From NCBI GenBank assembly GCA_002353215.1, contig DEJD01000039.1:1-21179 (forward strand): a stretch of DNA of 21,179 nt. The letters run 5' to 3'. The notes under the pieces are model-generated. The model saw nothing but the letters and a program-made list of their open reading frames with translations. It did no database searches and was not told the DNA's origin. The position numbers and the translations under genes are program-made. This document shows positions 1-7,517 of the stretch, piece by piece (position 1 is the first letter of the stretch; each line of letters starts with the position of its first letter). This DNA is from Prevotellaceae bacterium UBA2757. Its GTDB lineage: Bacteria > Bacteroidota > Bacteroidia > Bacteroidales > Bacteroidaceae.

Positions 1-75
1 CAAAATATTATAGGAATTATTTTCTCAAAAAAATCCGCCCTCGCTTTAATCTTCTGATTGACAGAAGTAATTATT

Positions 76-1074
76 TTATGGTTTATATTCTCTTATAACA
101 GAAAGTTTATCTCCATAGAGTGAAACAAGGAAGAAATGTGGAATACGGATGGTATTATCTCCGATCTTTGTGTGAGAATGTACCGCCATCAGTGTATTGC
201 CTTTGAAATCCTTGAAAAGCATACCATGTCCGAAGTTGGGAGGGGTAATAGGTTCAGGTTCTTGCACCCATGGACCGTCGAGGGTTCCTGACTCTGAATA
301 TGCCACTCCTTGTGTATATTTGTCGTAAATCCAGCTGGTCCACAACATTCCGAGTTTTCCTGTTGAAGTAGTGAACAGGAATGGTCCGTCAGTTACTTTA
401 TTTGGACGATCTTCGTTTGCAGGTGATTTTTCACGGCTCCAAGGCGAGTCGCTTGCACGGAAAAGAAGGCTTCTCTCCCCTATTGTTCCGCTGAAATCAG
501 GTTTAAGTTGTATTTTCTCGATAGTTCCGTTTAGATTCTGCAACCATTCATAGCAGAACACCATATATGGTTTCTTGTCCTTATCAATCCACAAAGTGGC
601 GTCGAGTGTTGGCATATTTGAAGGCAAATAAATGGAATCACCCATTGGTGTATAAGGACCTTCCACATTATCAGAAACCAAGATATGACATGCACGTCGA
701 TCAATTACATTATTTGCAACAGTGTCTATATGAACACTCTGATTGGTAAAAGTAGCGAAATAGTAGTATTTATTATTATACTGATGTATTTCTGCCGCCC
801 AAATCATCGGTCTTGGTCCCATCCACGAATTAGGATCGGTTTTCACCACTCTATATGGTCCAGTCCATGTTTTCAGGTTTTTACTTTTCCAAAGCATTCC
901 ACCTGTTCCTGTCATGTAATATGTCTTTGTTTTTTTGTCTGCAAACACGAAGGGGTCAGAGAGACGAATTGAATCAGTAGGCACATCTTCGTGTACCTGA
1001 GGTTGGGCTGTTGCCTGCGATGAGAAAGCAAACAGCATTACCAGACTGGCTATAGTAGAAATATATTTATTCAT
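76..1074 (-). CDS. Secreted GH43-family glycoside hydrolase-like protein
   Basis: The 332-residue product starts with a signal peptide (about residues 1-23, ending in ATAQ), so it is exported. The fold looks like the five-bladed beta-propeller of glycoside hydrolase family 43 (arabinanases, xylosidases, arabinofuranosidases). Seen: SDPFV with Asp40 as the expected catalytic base, the WAAE motif near residues 92-95, LDATLW with Asp158 as the expected pKa modulator, and GHG near residue 283. The position usually held by the general-acid Glu (EGP in many members) is VTDGP here, with Asp229. The exact substrate cannot be told; arabinan or arabinoxylan side chains are guesses. It begins 22 bases downstream of the S9 peptidase gene with no promoter of its own visible, so the two are probably co-transcribed. 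The length fits a single-domain family member. Confidence 0.85.
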   Translation of the reverse strand: MNKYISTIASLVMLFAFSSQATAQPQVHEDVPTDSIRLSDPFVFADKKTKTYYMTGTGGMLWKSKNLKTWTGPYRVVKTDPNSWMGPRPMIWAAEIHQYNNKYYYFATFTNQSVHIDTVANNVIDRRACHILVSDNVEGPYTPMGDSIYLPSNMPTLDATLWIDKDKKPYMVFCYEWLQNLNGTIEKIQLKPDFSGTIGERSLLFRASDSPWSREKSPANEDRPNKVTDGPFLFTTSTGKLGMLWTSWIYDKYTQGVAYSESGTLDGPWVQEPEPITPPNFGHGMLFKDFKGNTLMAVHSHTKIGDNTIRIPHFFLVSLYGDKLSVIREYKP

Positions 1075-1096
1075 ATTATATAATATGTAGTAAGCG

Positions 1097-3262
1097 TTAT
1101 TTATTCAGCAGGTGAGCATCGAGGTAGTTTTCTATGCGGTTAAGCAGGTGGTTTCTGGTATTTCCTCCTGTGATATTATGATTTCTGTCTGTATATACTT
1201 GCATATCAAACTGAACACCAGCCTGCACAAGAGCCTCTGCGAAGTCTGCAGTATTCTGATAGTGAACATTATCGTCTGCTGTTCCATGAACGATAAGCAG
1301 GTCGCCTTTAATATTCTGATAGCGATGCAGAGGGCTTGAGTCGTAACCCGAAGGATTTTCCTGTGGAGTTCTCATATAGCGTTCTGTATAAGCAGAATCA
1401 TAATATCTCCAGTCTGTCACAGGGGCTACAGCTACACCGCAGCGAAACAGTCCTCGCCCCTCACACAACGACATAATTGTATTGAAGCCTCCGAAGCTCC
1501 ATCCCCATATACCTATTCTGTTTTTATCTACGAACGGAAGAGTAGCCAGGTACGCAGCGGTTTCAGCTTGGTCTCGTGATTCAAGAGTACCCATTTTCTT
1601 ATAGGTAGAACGTTGGAAATCTGCACCTCTTCCACCTGTTCCGCGTCCGTCAACACACACGACAACATATCCCTTCTGTGCCAGTCTCTGTTCCCAGATC
1701 AATGTACCTCCAAAGCCGTTACCATAGGCATTGTGCACCTGTTGGTTACCAGGACCGCTATATTGATACATCAGCACCGGGTACTTCTTGTTTGGATTAA
1801 AGCCTACCGGTTTCACCATCCATCCGTTCAGTTCTACGTTATCAGCAGTTTTGAACGAGAACAGTTCTACGGAACCCAGATGCAGTTTTGAGAGTTTTCC
1901 CTTCAGTTCTGCGTTATCCTCAATGGTTTTCAGTTTCTTTCCTGAAGCAGCACAGATATTTACTACAGGAGGAGTCTGCAAATTAGAATATGTATGCACA
2001 AAATAATTGCAACCCTTTGAGAACTGTGCACTGTGGTAACCCATTTCCTCAGTCAATTTTGAGCGTTTTCCTGATGCATCCACTCTATAGATATACTGTT
2101 CAAGTGGGGAACCTTCATTACTTGCAAAATAGAAATACTTACCTGCAGCATCCTGTCCATAGTACTTTGTCACTTCGAACTTACCCGATGTGAGTTGCTT
2201 CTGCAATTGACCTGTCTGAGTATTATAGAGATACATGTGGCGATAACCGTCACGTTCACTTAGCAGTACAAACTGAGGGTGCTTCAAATCAATATTTTCG
2301 TAAGCAGTCTGTTCTACATAACAGTTAGTAGTTTCTCTAAGAATCATATTTGCAGTAGTACTGCGTGCGTCTGCAAGATAAAAATCCAACTTATCCTGAT
2401 GTCTGTTCAGCGTGAGCACCATCAGTTTATCAGCTACGTCTGTAAACTGTATTCGAGGGATATATTCATATTCATCCGCAATCTTTATCTGACGCACCAC
2501 CCTACTCTTTATATCGAAAGTATGTACAGTGACCTTTGGATTTTTCTGTCCTGCCAACGGATACTTGTAACTATCCACTGTTCCGTCGAACTTAGCGATA
2601 TTATACATAGGCACATCCGACTCATCGAAACGCATCCATGCAATCATTTCGCTATTTACAGAGAAATCGAATGCCCGGTTCATAGTAAACTCCTCTTCAT
2701 ATACCCAGTCAGCCTTTCCGTTAATGATTTTTTCTGCTTCGCCATCCTTGGTGATTTGACTTTCCGCATTGTTATATAGCAATTTTACGAGGAAAAGATT
2801 TCCGCCGCGCACGAAAGCAATCAGATTGCCATCTGGCGAGAACTTAGGACACTCCTGTGGTCCGCCTTTCGACAGAGGAGTAAGAGTATTATTGCGTACA
2901 TTATATATATAATATGTAGCAACACAACTGTTTCTGTAAATCTGCTGACTCTCGGTTTCAATGAGAATATTCTGTTCATCTGGCGACATAATATAACCTG
3001 AAAAACTCTCCAATTTGGCATTTCTCGCAGTGTTTATATCAAATATAGTCCCAACAACTGCACCAGTCTTGAAAGAACACTTCTCTATCTTCTTGCCGTC
3101 CTCACTTATCCGCAGATACGACTCCCCATCAGCCATAGGAGTCATAGCCTTTATAGCTTTCGGTCTATACGCTCCGGAAGTAACGTCAGAAAGTTCTATT
3201 TTCTGTGCGGCAACAGAAAGAGCAACTAATAAGCACATGATTATATGAAATAACTTCTTCAT
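1097..3262 (-). CDS. Dipeptidyl-peptidase IV-type S9 prolyl oligopeptidase family protein
   Basis: Exported serine exopeptidase of family S9B, expected to release Xaa-Pro or Xaa-Ala dipeptides from peptide N-termini. I chose the ATG at 3262 because the next residues (MKKLFHIIMCLL...AAQ) form a clean signal peptide; the in-frame ATG at 3325 would add 21 residues and lies upstream of the promoter. Numbering from 3262 (721 aa): an N-terminal beta-propeller carries DWVYEEEF, whose double Glu (about 190-191) binds the substrate amino terminus in DPP4; the C-terminal alpha/beta-hydrolase domain has GWSFGG with nucleophile Ser589, HGTADDN with Asp663 and DRNHN with His695. All catalytic residues are present and the length is normal. 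The GH43-like gene follows 22 bases downstream. Periplasmic or surface location is inferred. Confidence 0.93.
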   Translation of the reverse strand: MKKLFHIIMCLLVALSVAAQKIELSDVTSGAYRPKAIKAMTPMADGESYLRISEDGKKIEKCSFKTGAVVGTIFDINTARNAKLESFSGYIMSPDEQNILIETESQQIYRNSCVATYYIYNVRNNTLTPLSKGGPQECPKFSPDGNLIAFVRGGNLFLVKLLYNNAESQITKDGEAEKIINGKADWVYEEEFTMNRAFDFSVNSEMIAWMRFDESDVPMYNIAKFDGTVDSYKYPLAGQKNPKVTVHTFDIKSRVVRQIKIADEYEYIPRIQFTDVADKLMVLTLNRHQDKLDFYLADARSTTANMILRETTNCYVEQTAYENIDLKHPQFVLLSERDGYRHMYLYNTQTGQLQKQLTSGKFEVTKYYGQDAAGKYFYFASNEGSPLEQYIYRVDASGKRSKLTEEMGYHSAQFSKGCNYFVHTYSNLQTPPVVNICAASGKKLKTIEDNAELKGKLSKLHLGSVELFSFKTADNVELNGWMVKPVGFNPNKKYPVLMYQYSGPGNQQVHNAYGNGFGGTLIWEQRLAQKGYVVVCVDGRGTGGRGADFQRSTYKKMGTLESRDQAETAAYLATLPFVDKNRIGIWGWSFGGFNTIMSLCEGRGLFRCGVAVAPVTDWRYYDSAYTERYMRTPQENPSGYDSSPLHRYQNIKGDLLIVHGTADDNVHYQNTADFAEALVQAGVQFDMQVYTDRNHNITGGNTRNHLLNRIENYLDAHLLNK

Positions 3263-3283
3263 AGCATTATATTTTAAGTTATG

Positions 3284-3291
3284 CAAAAGTA
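3284..3291 (-). promoter_or_regulatory. Bacteroidota-type -7 element for the S9 peptidase gene
   Basis: On the minus strand this reads TACTTTTG, an exact match to TAnnTTTG, the -7 consensus of the primary sigma factor in Bacteroidota. Transcription would begin near 3279, giving a leader of about 17 nt before the ATG at 3262. No convincing -33 TTTG lies at the usual 19-21 nt spacing. It shares the intergenic region 3263-3440 with a divergent promoter. Confidence 0.6.
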
Positions 3292-3405
3292 CTAATTTTT
3301 TCATAGAAGAAATAAAAAAAGACAAATAAATTGCAAAATATTACATTTCGGATATAAAAATTAAAAAAAAACATCGAATTGCAACACTATTTCACAGAAA
3401 CTTCT

Positions 3406-3413
3406 TATATTTG
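3406..3413 (+). promoter_or_regulatory. Bacteroidota-type -7 element for the lipoprotein gene
   Basis: Reads TATATTTG, matching TAnnTTTG. The predicted start near 3418 leaves a leader of about 23 nt before the ATG at 3441. ATTG at 3378-3381 is a possible -33 element but its 24-nt spacing is longer than usual. Confidence 0.55.
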
Positions 3414-3440
3414 CAAAATCTTGTTAATAAAATTCAAATT

Positions 3441-4121
3441 ATGAAAAACTGCAAGTCATTAACAACATCATACATGATGCTACTGTCTTTTTCGGCAATA
3501 GTACTTTTCAGTTGTAGTGAAAACAACAAAGACAAGGCTTATAAGTTACTAAACGAAGCACGAATAGCGATGGTTCAGAATCAGCACAGCGTTGCTCACG
3601 AATTGGTTGATTCTTTGCGCACTACCTATCCAAAAGAAATAGATTGTCGTCGTGAGGCATTGCAATTTGTCGATTCGCTTGAACTTCACGAAGCCAAGTA
3701 TGCCTTTGCCAAAGCTGACAGTTCTCTCACCTTCAAGCGTCTGGAGTTGGACGAGATGAAGAAGATATTTGTACTTGAGAAAGACGAAAAATACCAGAGT
3801 GTAGGTTATTATGTAGTTCCTTCTCAAGCGGGTAACAAACAGCATCTTAATTTCTTTGCTGAGGTTGGCGAGGATGGTTCTATGCAATTGGTTACCATCG
3901 ACAAGAAACGTCATTACAGCTACACCACGGTTTCTCTGAGCGAGGATGGTGGCAGTATGGCAGTTCTTCCTGCTAACGCCACAGCAGACGATGCTCTTAT
4001 TGTAGAACAGTGTTATCAGTTGGCTAAACTTTTTGCAGAAGTGAAGATGGGAGAAGAAGAAGTGAAACGTCAGATGGTGAAGATTCGATTCTACGAAGAG
4101 AAGATTGCTCGCGGCAAATAA
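3441..4121 (+). CDS. Putative lipoprotein of unknown function
   Basis: The 226-residue product begins with a lipoprotein signal peptide: a hydrophobic stretch ending in VLFSC, with Cys25 as the probable lipidated residue followed by SENNKD. The ATG at 3441 is chosen over the one at 3411 because it starts the signal peptide properly and the -7 promoter element overlaps 3411. The mature part begins with a charged, helical-looking segment (about residues 30-110) resembling a single helical-repeat or coiled-coil region, followed by a mixed alpha/beta stretch without a family motif that I recognise. It is monocistronic: its promoter is divergent from the S9 peptidase and a strong terminator lies 25 bases after the stop. 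Function unknown; an envelope role is inferred only from the lipidation signal. Confidence 0.8.
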   Translation: MKNCKSLTTSYMMLLSFSAIVLFSCSENNKDKAYKLLNEARIAMVQNQHSVAHELVDSLRTTYPKEIDCRREALQFVDSLELHEAKYAFAKADSSLTFKRLELDEMKKIFVLEKDEKYQSVGYYVVPSQAGNKQHLNFFAEVGEDGSMQLVTIDKKRHYSYTTVSLSEDGGSMAVLPANATADDALIVEQCYQLAKLFAEVKMGEEEVKRQMVKIRFYEEKIARGK

Positions 4122-4145
4122 CAGCCCACGAACAGGGTGATAGAA

Positions 4146-4184
4146 TAAAAAGAAGGTGCCTCCAACGGAAGCACCTTCTTTTCT
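4146..4184. terminator. Bidirectional Rho-independent terminator between the lipoprotein gene and tsf
   Basis: A 10-bp stem (4150-4159 with 4171-4180, AAGAAGGTGC / GCACCTTCTT) is extended inside by TCC/GGA around an AAC loop. Ts follow on the plus side and As precede it, so it can end transcription both ways between these convergent genes. Confidence 0.85.
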
Positions 4185-4207
4185 TATTTGATAAATATCG
4201 AAAATCT

Positions 4208-5200
4208 TTATTCTGCGCGCAGTGTATAACGCTTGAAATCGCAGATTGTAAGTTCCTTGTCGATTGACTGCAGATACTGCTTAACAGAAATCTTACTGTC
4301 ATCGATGAATGCTTGATCGAGCAGACAGTTCTCTTTGTAGAACTTATTGAGCATACCCATAGCGATATTCTGAATCATCTGTTCCTTGAGGTTAGCTTCA
4401 GCTTCCTTAGCAACAGTAGCCTTGATTTCGCGAGCCTTAGCTGCGTCCTCAGCAGTGATCCATCCCTTAGCAGTATTTGACTCGATGTGATCTTCAGAGT
4501 CAACGTGTGCAGGGTTGATACCAGCCTTCTTGAGTGCATTTTCTACAGCCTTACCAATCTGGTTCTGCTTAGCCTTCTCAATGTCAGCCTTGAGTTCTGC
4601 ATCCTTAGTTGCCTGTGGTACAGAAGCCTCATCGAGAGCAACTGGGTTCATAGCAGCAACCTGCATAGCTACGTTCTTACCTACCTGAGCATCAGCCTGC
4701 TTGTTGAGCACGATGAGAGTGCAAAGGAAGTTGCCGCCCATGTGGTTGTAAGCGATGATGTTCTCGCCTTCTACAGTTGCGTATCCGTCGAGTTCCATCT
4801 TTTCACCAGTTACACCGCTACGGTTTGTAACAGCTTCAGCAACTGATTCACCATTGATAGTAAGTGCCTTAACCTCGTCAAGAGTCTTAGCCTTTGCAGC
4901 TATAGCTGCGTCGATGATTGCGTTAGCAAGAGCAACGAAATCAGCGTTTTTAGCAACGAAGTCAGTTTCACACTTGAGGGCAATCATAGCACCGAAATTG
5001 CCGTTTACCTTTGCGAGTACACAGCCTTCAGCAGCTTCGCGGTCGCTACGCTTAGCAGCGACGAGCTGACCCTTCTTGCGGAGGATGTCCATTGCAGCCT
5101 CCATATCGCCGTTAGCCTCAGTGAGTGCCTTCTTACAGTCCATAAGACCAGCCTGAGTCTTCTGACGGAGTTTATTTATATCTGCTAATGTAATAGCCAT
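4208..5200 (-). CDS. tsf: Elongation factor Ts
   Basis: Cytoplasmic guanine-nucleotide exchange factor that releases GDP from EF-Tu. Seen: the N-terminal UBA-like segment (about residues 1-45, ADINKLRQKTQAGLMDCKKA), then the signature CETDFVAKN with TDFV at 79-82, whose residues in the family contact the EF-Tu nucleotide site, followed by the long core domain. At 330 residues it is longer than the E. coli protein (about 283). It is the last gene of the rplM-rpsI-rpsB-tsf cluster, 56 bases after rpsB, a pairing conserved across bacteria. No separate promoter is evident, so it is presumably co-transcribed with rpsB. The stop lies close to the bidirectional terminator at 4146-4184. Confidence 0.98.
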   Translation of the reverse strand: MAITLADINKLRQKTQAGLMDCKKALTEANGDMEAAMDILRKKGQLVAAKRSDREAAEGCVLAKVNGNFGAMIALKCETDFVAKNADFVALANAIIDAAIAAKAKTLDEVKALTINGESVAEAVTNRSGVTGEKMELDGYATVEGENIIAYNHMGGNFLCTLIVLNKQADAQVGKNVAMQVAAMNPVALDEASVPQATKDAELKADIEKAKQNQIGKAVENALKKAGINPAHVDSEDHIESNTAKGWITAEDAAKAREIKATVAKEAEANLKEQMIQNIAMGMLNKFYKENCLLDQAFIDDSKISVKQYLQSIDKELTICDFKRYTLRAE

Positions 5201-5256
5201 AATATACGAATTTAAATTGTTTTGTAATTAGAAAAAACTGCATGCCATTCTGGCGA

Positions 5257-6162
5257 TTATTCAGCATCTTCATCCTTCTTGGCAGCTTTCTTAGAAGGAG
5301 CCTTCTTAGCAACTTTCTTTACAGGAGCTTCAGTTGTTTCGTCAGCATCTTCCTCAGTTGGTTCTGCTTCAGCCTTTGGAGCTTCTTCCTCAGCTGGTTC
5401 AGCAGTTTCTACCTTCTTAGCCTTCTTACCGCCTTCTTTCTTGTCAACAGCTGCATCCTGGTCAGCCTTCTCTACCTTACGTTCTTCGAGACCTTCCTTG
5501 ATAGCGTCGCAAACAGCGCCGAGGATTACTTCGATAGCCTTGCTTGAATCGTCATTAGCTGGGATTACGAAGTCAATGTCGTTAGGGTTAGAGTTAGTAT
5601 CAACTACAGCGAATACTGGAATACCGAGACGGTTAGCTTCTGCTACAGCGATGTGTTCCTTAGCTACGTCGATAACGAAGAGAGCAGAAGGAAGACGAGT
5701 CAGGTCAGCGATACTGCCGAGGTTCTTTTCCAGTTTAGCGCGCTTACGCTGAATCTGCAGGTTTTCACGCTTTGAGAGTTTGTCGTAAGTACCGTCAGCG
5801 ATGAGTTTGTCGATGTTAGACATCTTCTTCACAGCCTTACGGATAGTTGGGAAGTTAGTGAGCATACCGCCTGGCCAACGTTCAATAACGTAAGGCATGC
5901 CGATTGACTCAGCCTTAGCAGCTACGATTTCCTTAGCCTGTTTTTTAGTTGAAACGAAGAGGATGCGCTTTCCGCTCTTAGCGATTTGCTTGAGAGCGTC
6001 AGCAGCCTCGTCAACCAACTTCACAGTTTTATTGAGGTCGATGATGTGGATACCGTTGCGCTCCATGAAGATATAAGGAGCCATAGCAGGGTTCCACTTG
6101 CGCTTCATGTGTCCGAAATGTGCTCCAGCCTGTAGGAGCGTATCAAAATCTGTTCTTGCCAT
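5257..6162 (-). CDS. rpsB: 30S ribosomal protein S2 with a charged C-terminal tail
   Basis: Ribosomal protein uS2 of the small subunit. The core is typical: GAHFGH near residue 13, KRKWNPAMAPYI, RWPGGMLTNFPTIR near residue 95-108, and DIDFVIPANDD near residue 196. After about residue 226 there is a roughly 75-residue low-complexity tail: an acidic Glu/Ala/Pro-rich stretch, then a Lys/Ala-rich block (KKVAKKAPSKKAAKK) and a final DEDAE. This makes it 301 residues against about 241 in E. coli. The tail looks histone-H1-like in composition; its role is not known to me. The gene is preceded by a 171-base gap after rpsI that may hold a leader RNA, and followed by tsf. Confidence 0.98.
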   Translation of the reverse strand: MARTDFDTLLQAGAHFGHMKRKWNPAMAPYIFMERNGIHIIDLNKTVKLVDEAADALKQIAKSGKRILFVSTKKQAKEIVAAKAESIGMPYVIERWPGGMLTNFPTIRKAVKKMSNIDKLIADGTYDKLSKRENLQIQRKRAKLEKNLGSIADLTRLPSALFVIDVAKEHIAVAEANRLGIPVFAVVDTNSNPNDIDFVIPANDDSSKAIEVILGAVCDAIKEGLEERKVEKADQDAAVDKKEGGKKAKKVETAEPAEEEAPKAEAEPTEEDADETTEAPVKKVAKKAPSKKAAKKDEDAE

Positions 6163-6311
6163 AATTAAGTTTTGTTTTTGTTTACGTTCTTTTTAGTTAA
6201 TGTTTTGTTTGTTAACCAACCACGGGGTAGCCGTCCGCATTATCGGAACGAGTCTCCGCAGTTTAGATACTAAACATATCGTGCTTCTCTCGAATTCTCT
6301 GAGCGAAAATA
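6163..6311 (-). promoter_or_regulatory. Possible promoter and 5' leader of rpsB
   Basis: The gap between rpsI and rpsB is unusually long for this operon. At 6304-6311 the minus strand reads TATTTTCG, a one-mismatch -7 element, with no clear -33 element. Downstream, the leader could form small hairpins: GTTTAG/CTAAAC at 6261-6275 around a 3-nt loop, and CGGA/TCCG at 6244-6258, followed by a GC-rich block near 6220-6240 and then unstructured A-rich sequence up to the ATG. This could be an S2 autoregulatory leader, but the stems are short and the evidence is weak. Confidence 0.3.
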
Positions 6312-6333
6312 TAAATAATAAATAATGTATATA

Positions 6334-6723
6334 TTAACGCTTTGAGAACTGGAAGCGACGACGTGCTTTTGGACGACCTGGTTTCTTACGTTCTACCTCA
6401 CGAGCATCGCGAGTGATGAATCCAGCCACACGAAGAGCTTTCTTGTCTTCTGCATTTACCTTTACGAGTGCGCGTGCAATAGCGAGGCGCAGAGCCTGGC
6501 TCTGACCGGTGTAACCACCACCGCAAAGATTTACTTTGATATCATATTTCTCAGCTACGCCAAGCAGGTTCAGAGGCTGCTTAACGACAAACTGTACGAG
6601 TTCTGATGGGAAATATTCAGCAAGATCGCGCTTGTTGATTGTTATTTTACCGTTACCTTCTGTAAGGTAAACACGTGCTACGGCGCTTTTACGACGGCCG
6701 AGTGCATTTATTACTTCTGCCAT
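6334..6723 (-). CDS. rpsI: 30S ribosomal protein S9
   Basis: Ribosomal protein uS9, 129 residues, normal length. Seen: the N-terminal ALGRRKSAVARVYL, the central GGGYTGQSQALRLAIARAL, and the basic C-terminal tail KKPGRPKARRRFQFSKR, whose terminal Lys-Arg in the family reaches the P-site tRNA anticodon stem. It starts 12 bases after rplM, the universal L13-S9 pairing, and is co-transcribed from the rplM promoter. Confidence 0.98.
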   Translation of the reverse strand: MAEVINALGRRKSAVARVYLTEGNGKITINKRDLAEYFPSELVQFVVKQPLNLLGVAEKYDIKVNLCGGGYTGQSQALRLAIARALVKVNAEDKKALRVAGFITRDAREVERKKPGRPKARRRFQFSKR

Positions 6724-6735
6724 AAACCTTATTGC

Positions 6736-7197
6736 TTATTTTAAAAGGTTAATATCAAGTGAAACTGGCTTTTGAGCCTGCTTATCGTGCTCTGCGCCTT
6801 CATAAATATAGAGGTTTCCAAGAACCTTAGCACCGAGGATACCCTTTGGAAGCATACCCTTCACAGCGTGACGGATGATCTTCTCGTAACCGTTGGCGCG
6901 CTTAGTCATCTCAGCGTAAGTAGCTTTCTTCTGACCGCCTGGATAACCTGAGAAAGTGATATAAACCTTACCGCTTTCCTTTGCACCTGATACAACAATC
7001 TGGTTGGCATTGATGATGATGACGTTGTCACCACAGTCCATGTTAGGAGTGAAACATGGTTTGTACTTACCACGAAGTACTTTAGCTACCTTAGAAGCGA
7101 GGCGACCGAGAGTCTGACCCTGAGCATCTACTACCACCCACTGCTTGTTAGCAGCTTCTGTGTTCACGTAGCTAGTCTTTAAACTTAATGTGTTCAT
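6736..7197 (-). CDS. rplM: 50S ribosomal protein L13
   Basis: Ribosomal protein uL13, 153 residues, an early-assembling large-subunit protein. Seen: WVVVDAQGQTLGRLAS near residue 20, DCGDNVIIINA near residue 55, the YITFSGYPGGQK segment, and the HAVKGMLPKGILG motif near residue 111. First gene of the rplM-rpsI-rpsB-tsf series. It is preceded by a leader of about 200 nt with several hairpins, which suggests regulation at the RNA level. Confidence 0.98.
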   Translation of the reverse strand: MNTLSLKTSYVNTEAANKQWVVVDAQGQTLGRLASKVAKVLRGKYKPCFTPNMDCGDNVIIINANQIVVSGAKESGKVYITFSGYPGGQKKATYAEMTKRANGYEKIIRHAVKGMLPKGILGAKVLGNLYIYEGAEHDKQAQKPVSLDINLLK

Positions 7198-7400
7198 TAA
7201 AAAATTTGATAAAAAAAGTTTGTAAAATCTCGGCTTCTTTCACCGAGCACCCGACTCTTGTCGCAGTGATTTGTGCCCTCAGAACGATAGTTCTCAGGGT
7301 TTTGTTTCCGTGATTCTCGGACCGCCCTTCCGTCTAACAAAAAAGTGCTATCCACACACAGATTAAGGTCCACACGAAGTGAACCCTCGATAATAATCGG
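7198..7400 (-). promoter_or_regulatory. Structured 5' leader RNA of rplM-rpsI (candidate ribosomal-protein autoregulatory leader)
   Basis: Between the predicted transcription start (about 7400) and the rplM ATG, the minus-strand RNA can form at least three hairpins: a 7-bp stem at 7367-7385 (GGTTCAC with GTGGACC), a 10-position stem at 7276-7299 (CCCTGAGAAC with GTTCTGAGGG, one G-G mismatch, 4-nt loop) and a 5-bp stem at 7229-7247 (CTCGG with CCGAG). A T-rich unpaired stretch precedes the start codon. The length and density of structure are unlike the 15-25-nt leaders of most other promoters here. Binding by L13 or S9 is an inference. Confidence 0.5.
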
Positions 7401-7404
7401 CTCG

Positions 7405-7435
7405 CGAAGGTACGACTTTTTTATAAACTGACAAT
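7405..7435 (-). promoter_or_regulatory. Promoter of the rplM operon
   Basis: On the minus strand, ATTG (7432-7435) and TACCTTCG (7405-7412) are separated by 19 nt, matching the Bacteroidota TTTG/TAnnTTTG arrangement with one change in each element. It faces away from the divergent radical SAM gene promoter at 7486-7493. Confidence 0.6.
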
Positions 7436-7485
7436 TGTCCTGTGATATTTTTTTTACTTAAAGCATTAAATTTCCACGAAATGCC

Positions 7486-7493
7486 TACCTTTG
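7486..7493 (+). promoter_or_regulatory. Bacteroidota-type -7 element for the radical SAM gene
   Basis: Reads TACCTTTG, an exact TAnnTTTG match, placing the start near 7498 and leaving about 20 nt before the ATG at 7518. No clear -33 element. Confidence 0.65.
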
Positions 7494-7517
7494 CAATCTG
7501 AAAATTACAATATCTGA

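Noticed and set aside
51..67. Perfect 6-bp hairpin CTTCTG/CAGAAG just downstream of the GH43-like gene
   Set aside because: No T-run follows on the minus strand (ATTAAAG) and the stem is short and AT-containing, so it is not a convincing terminator.
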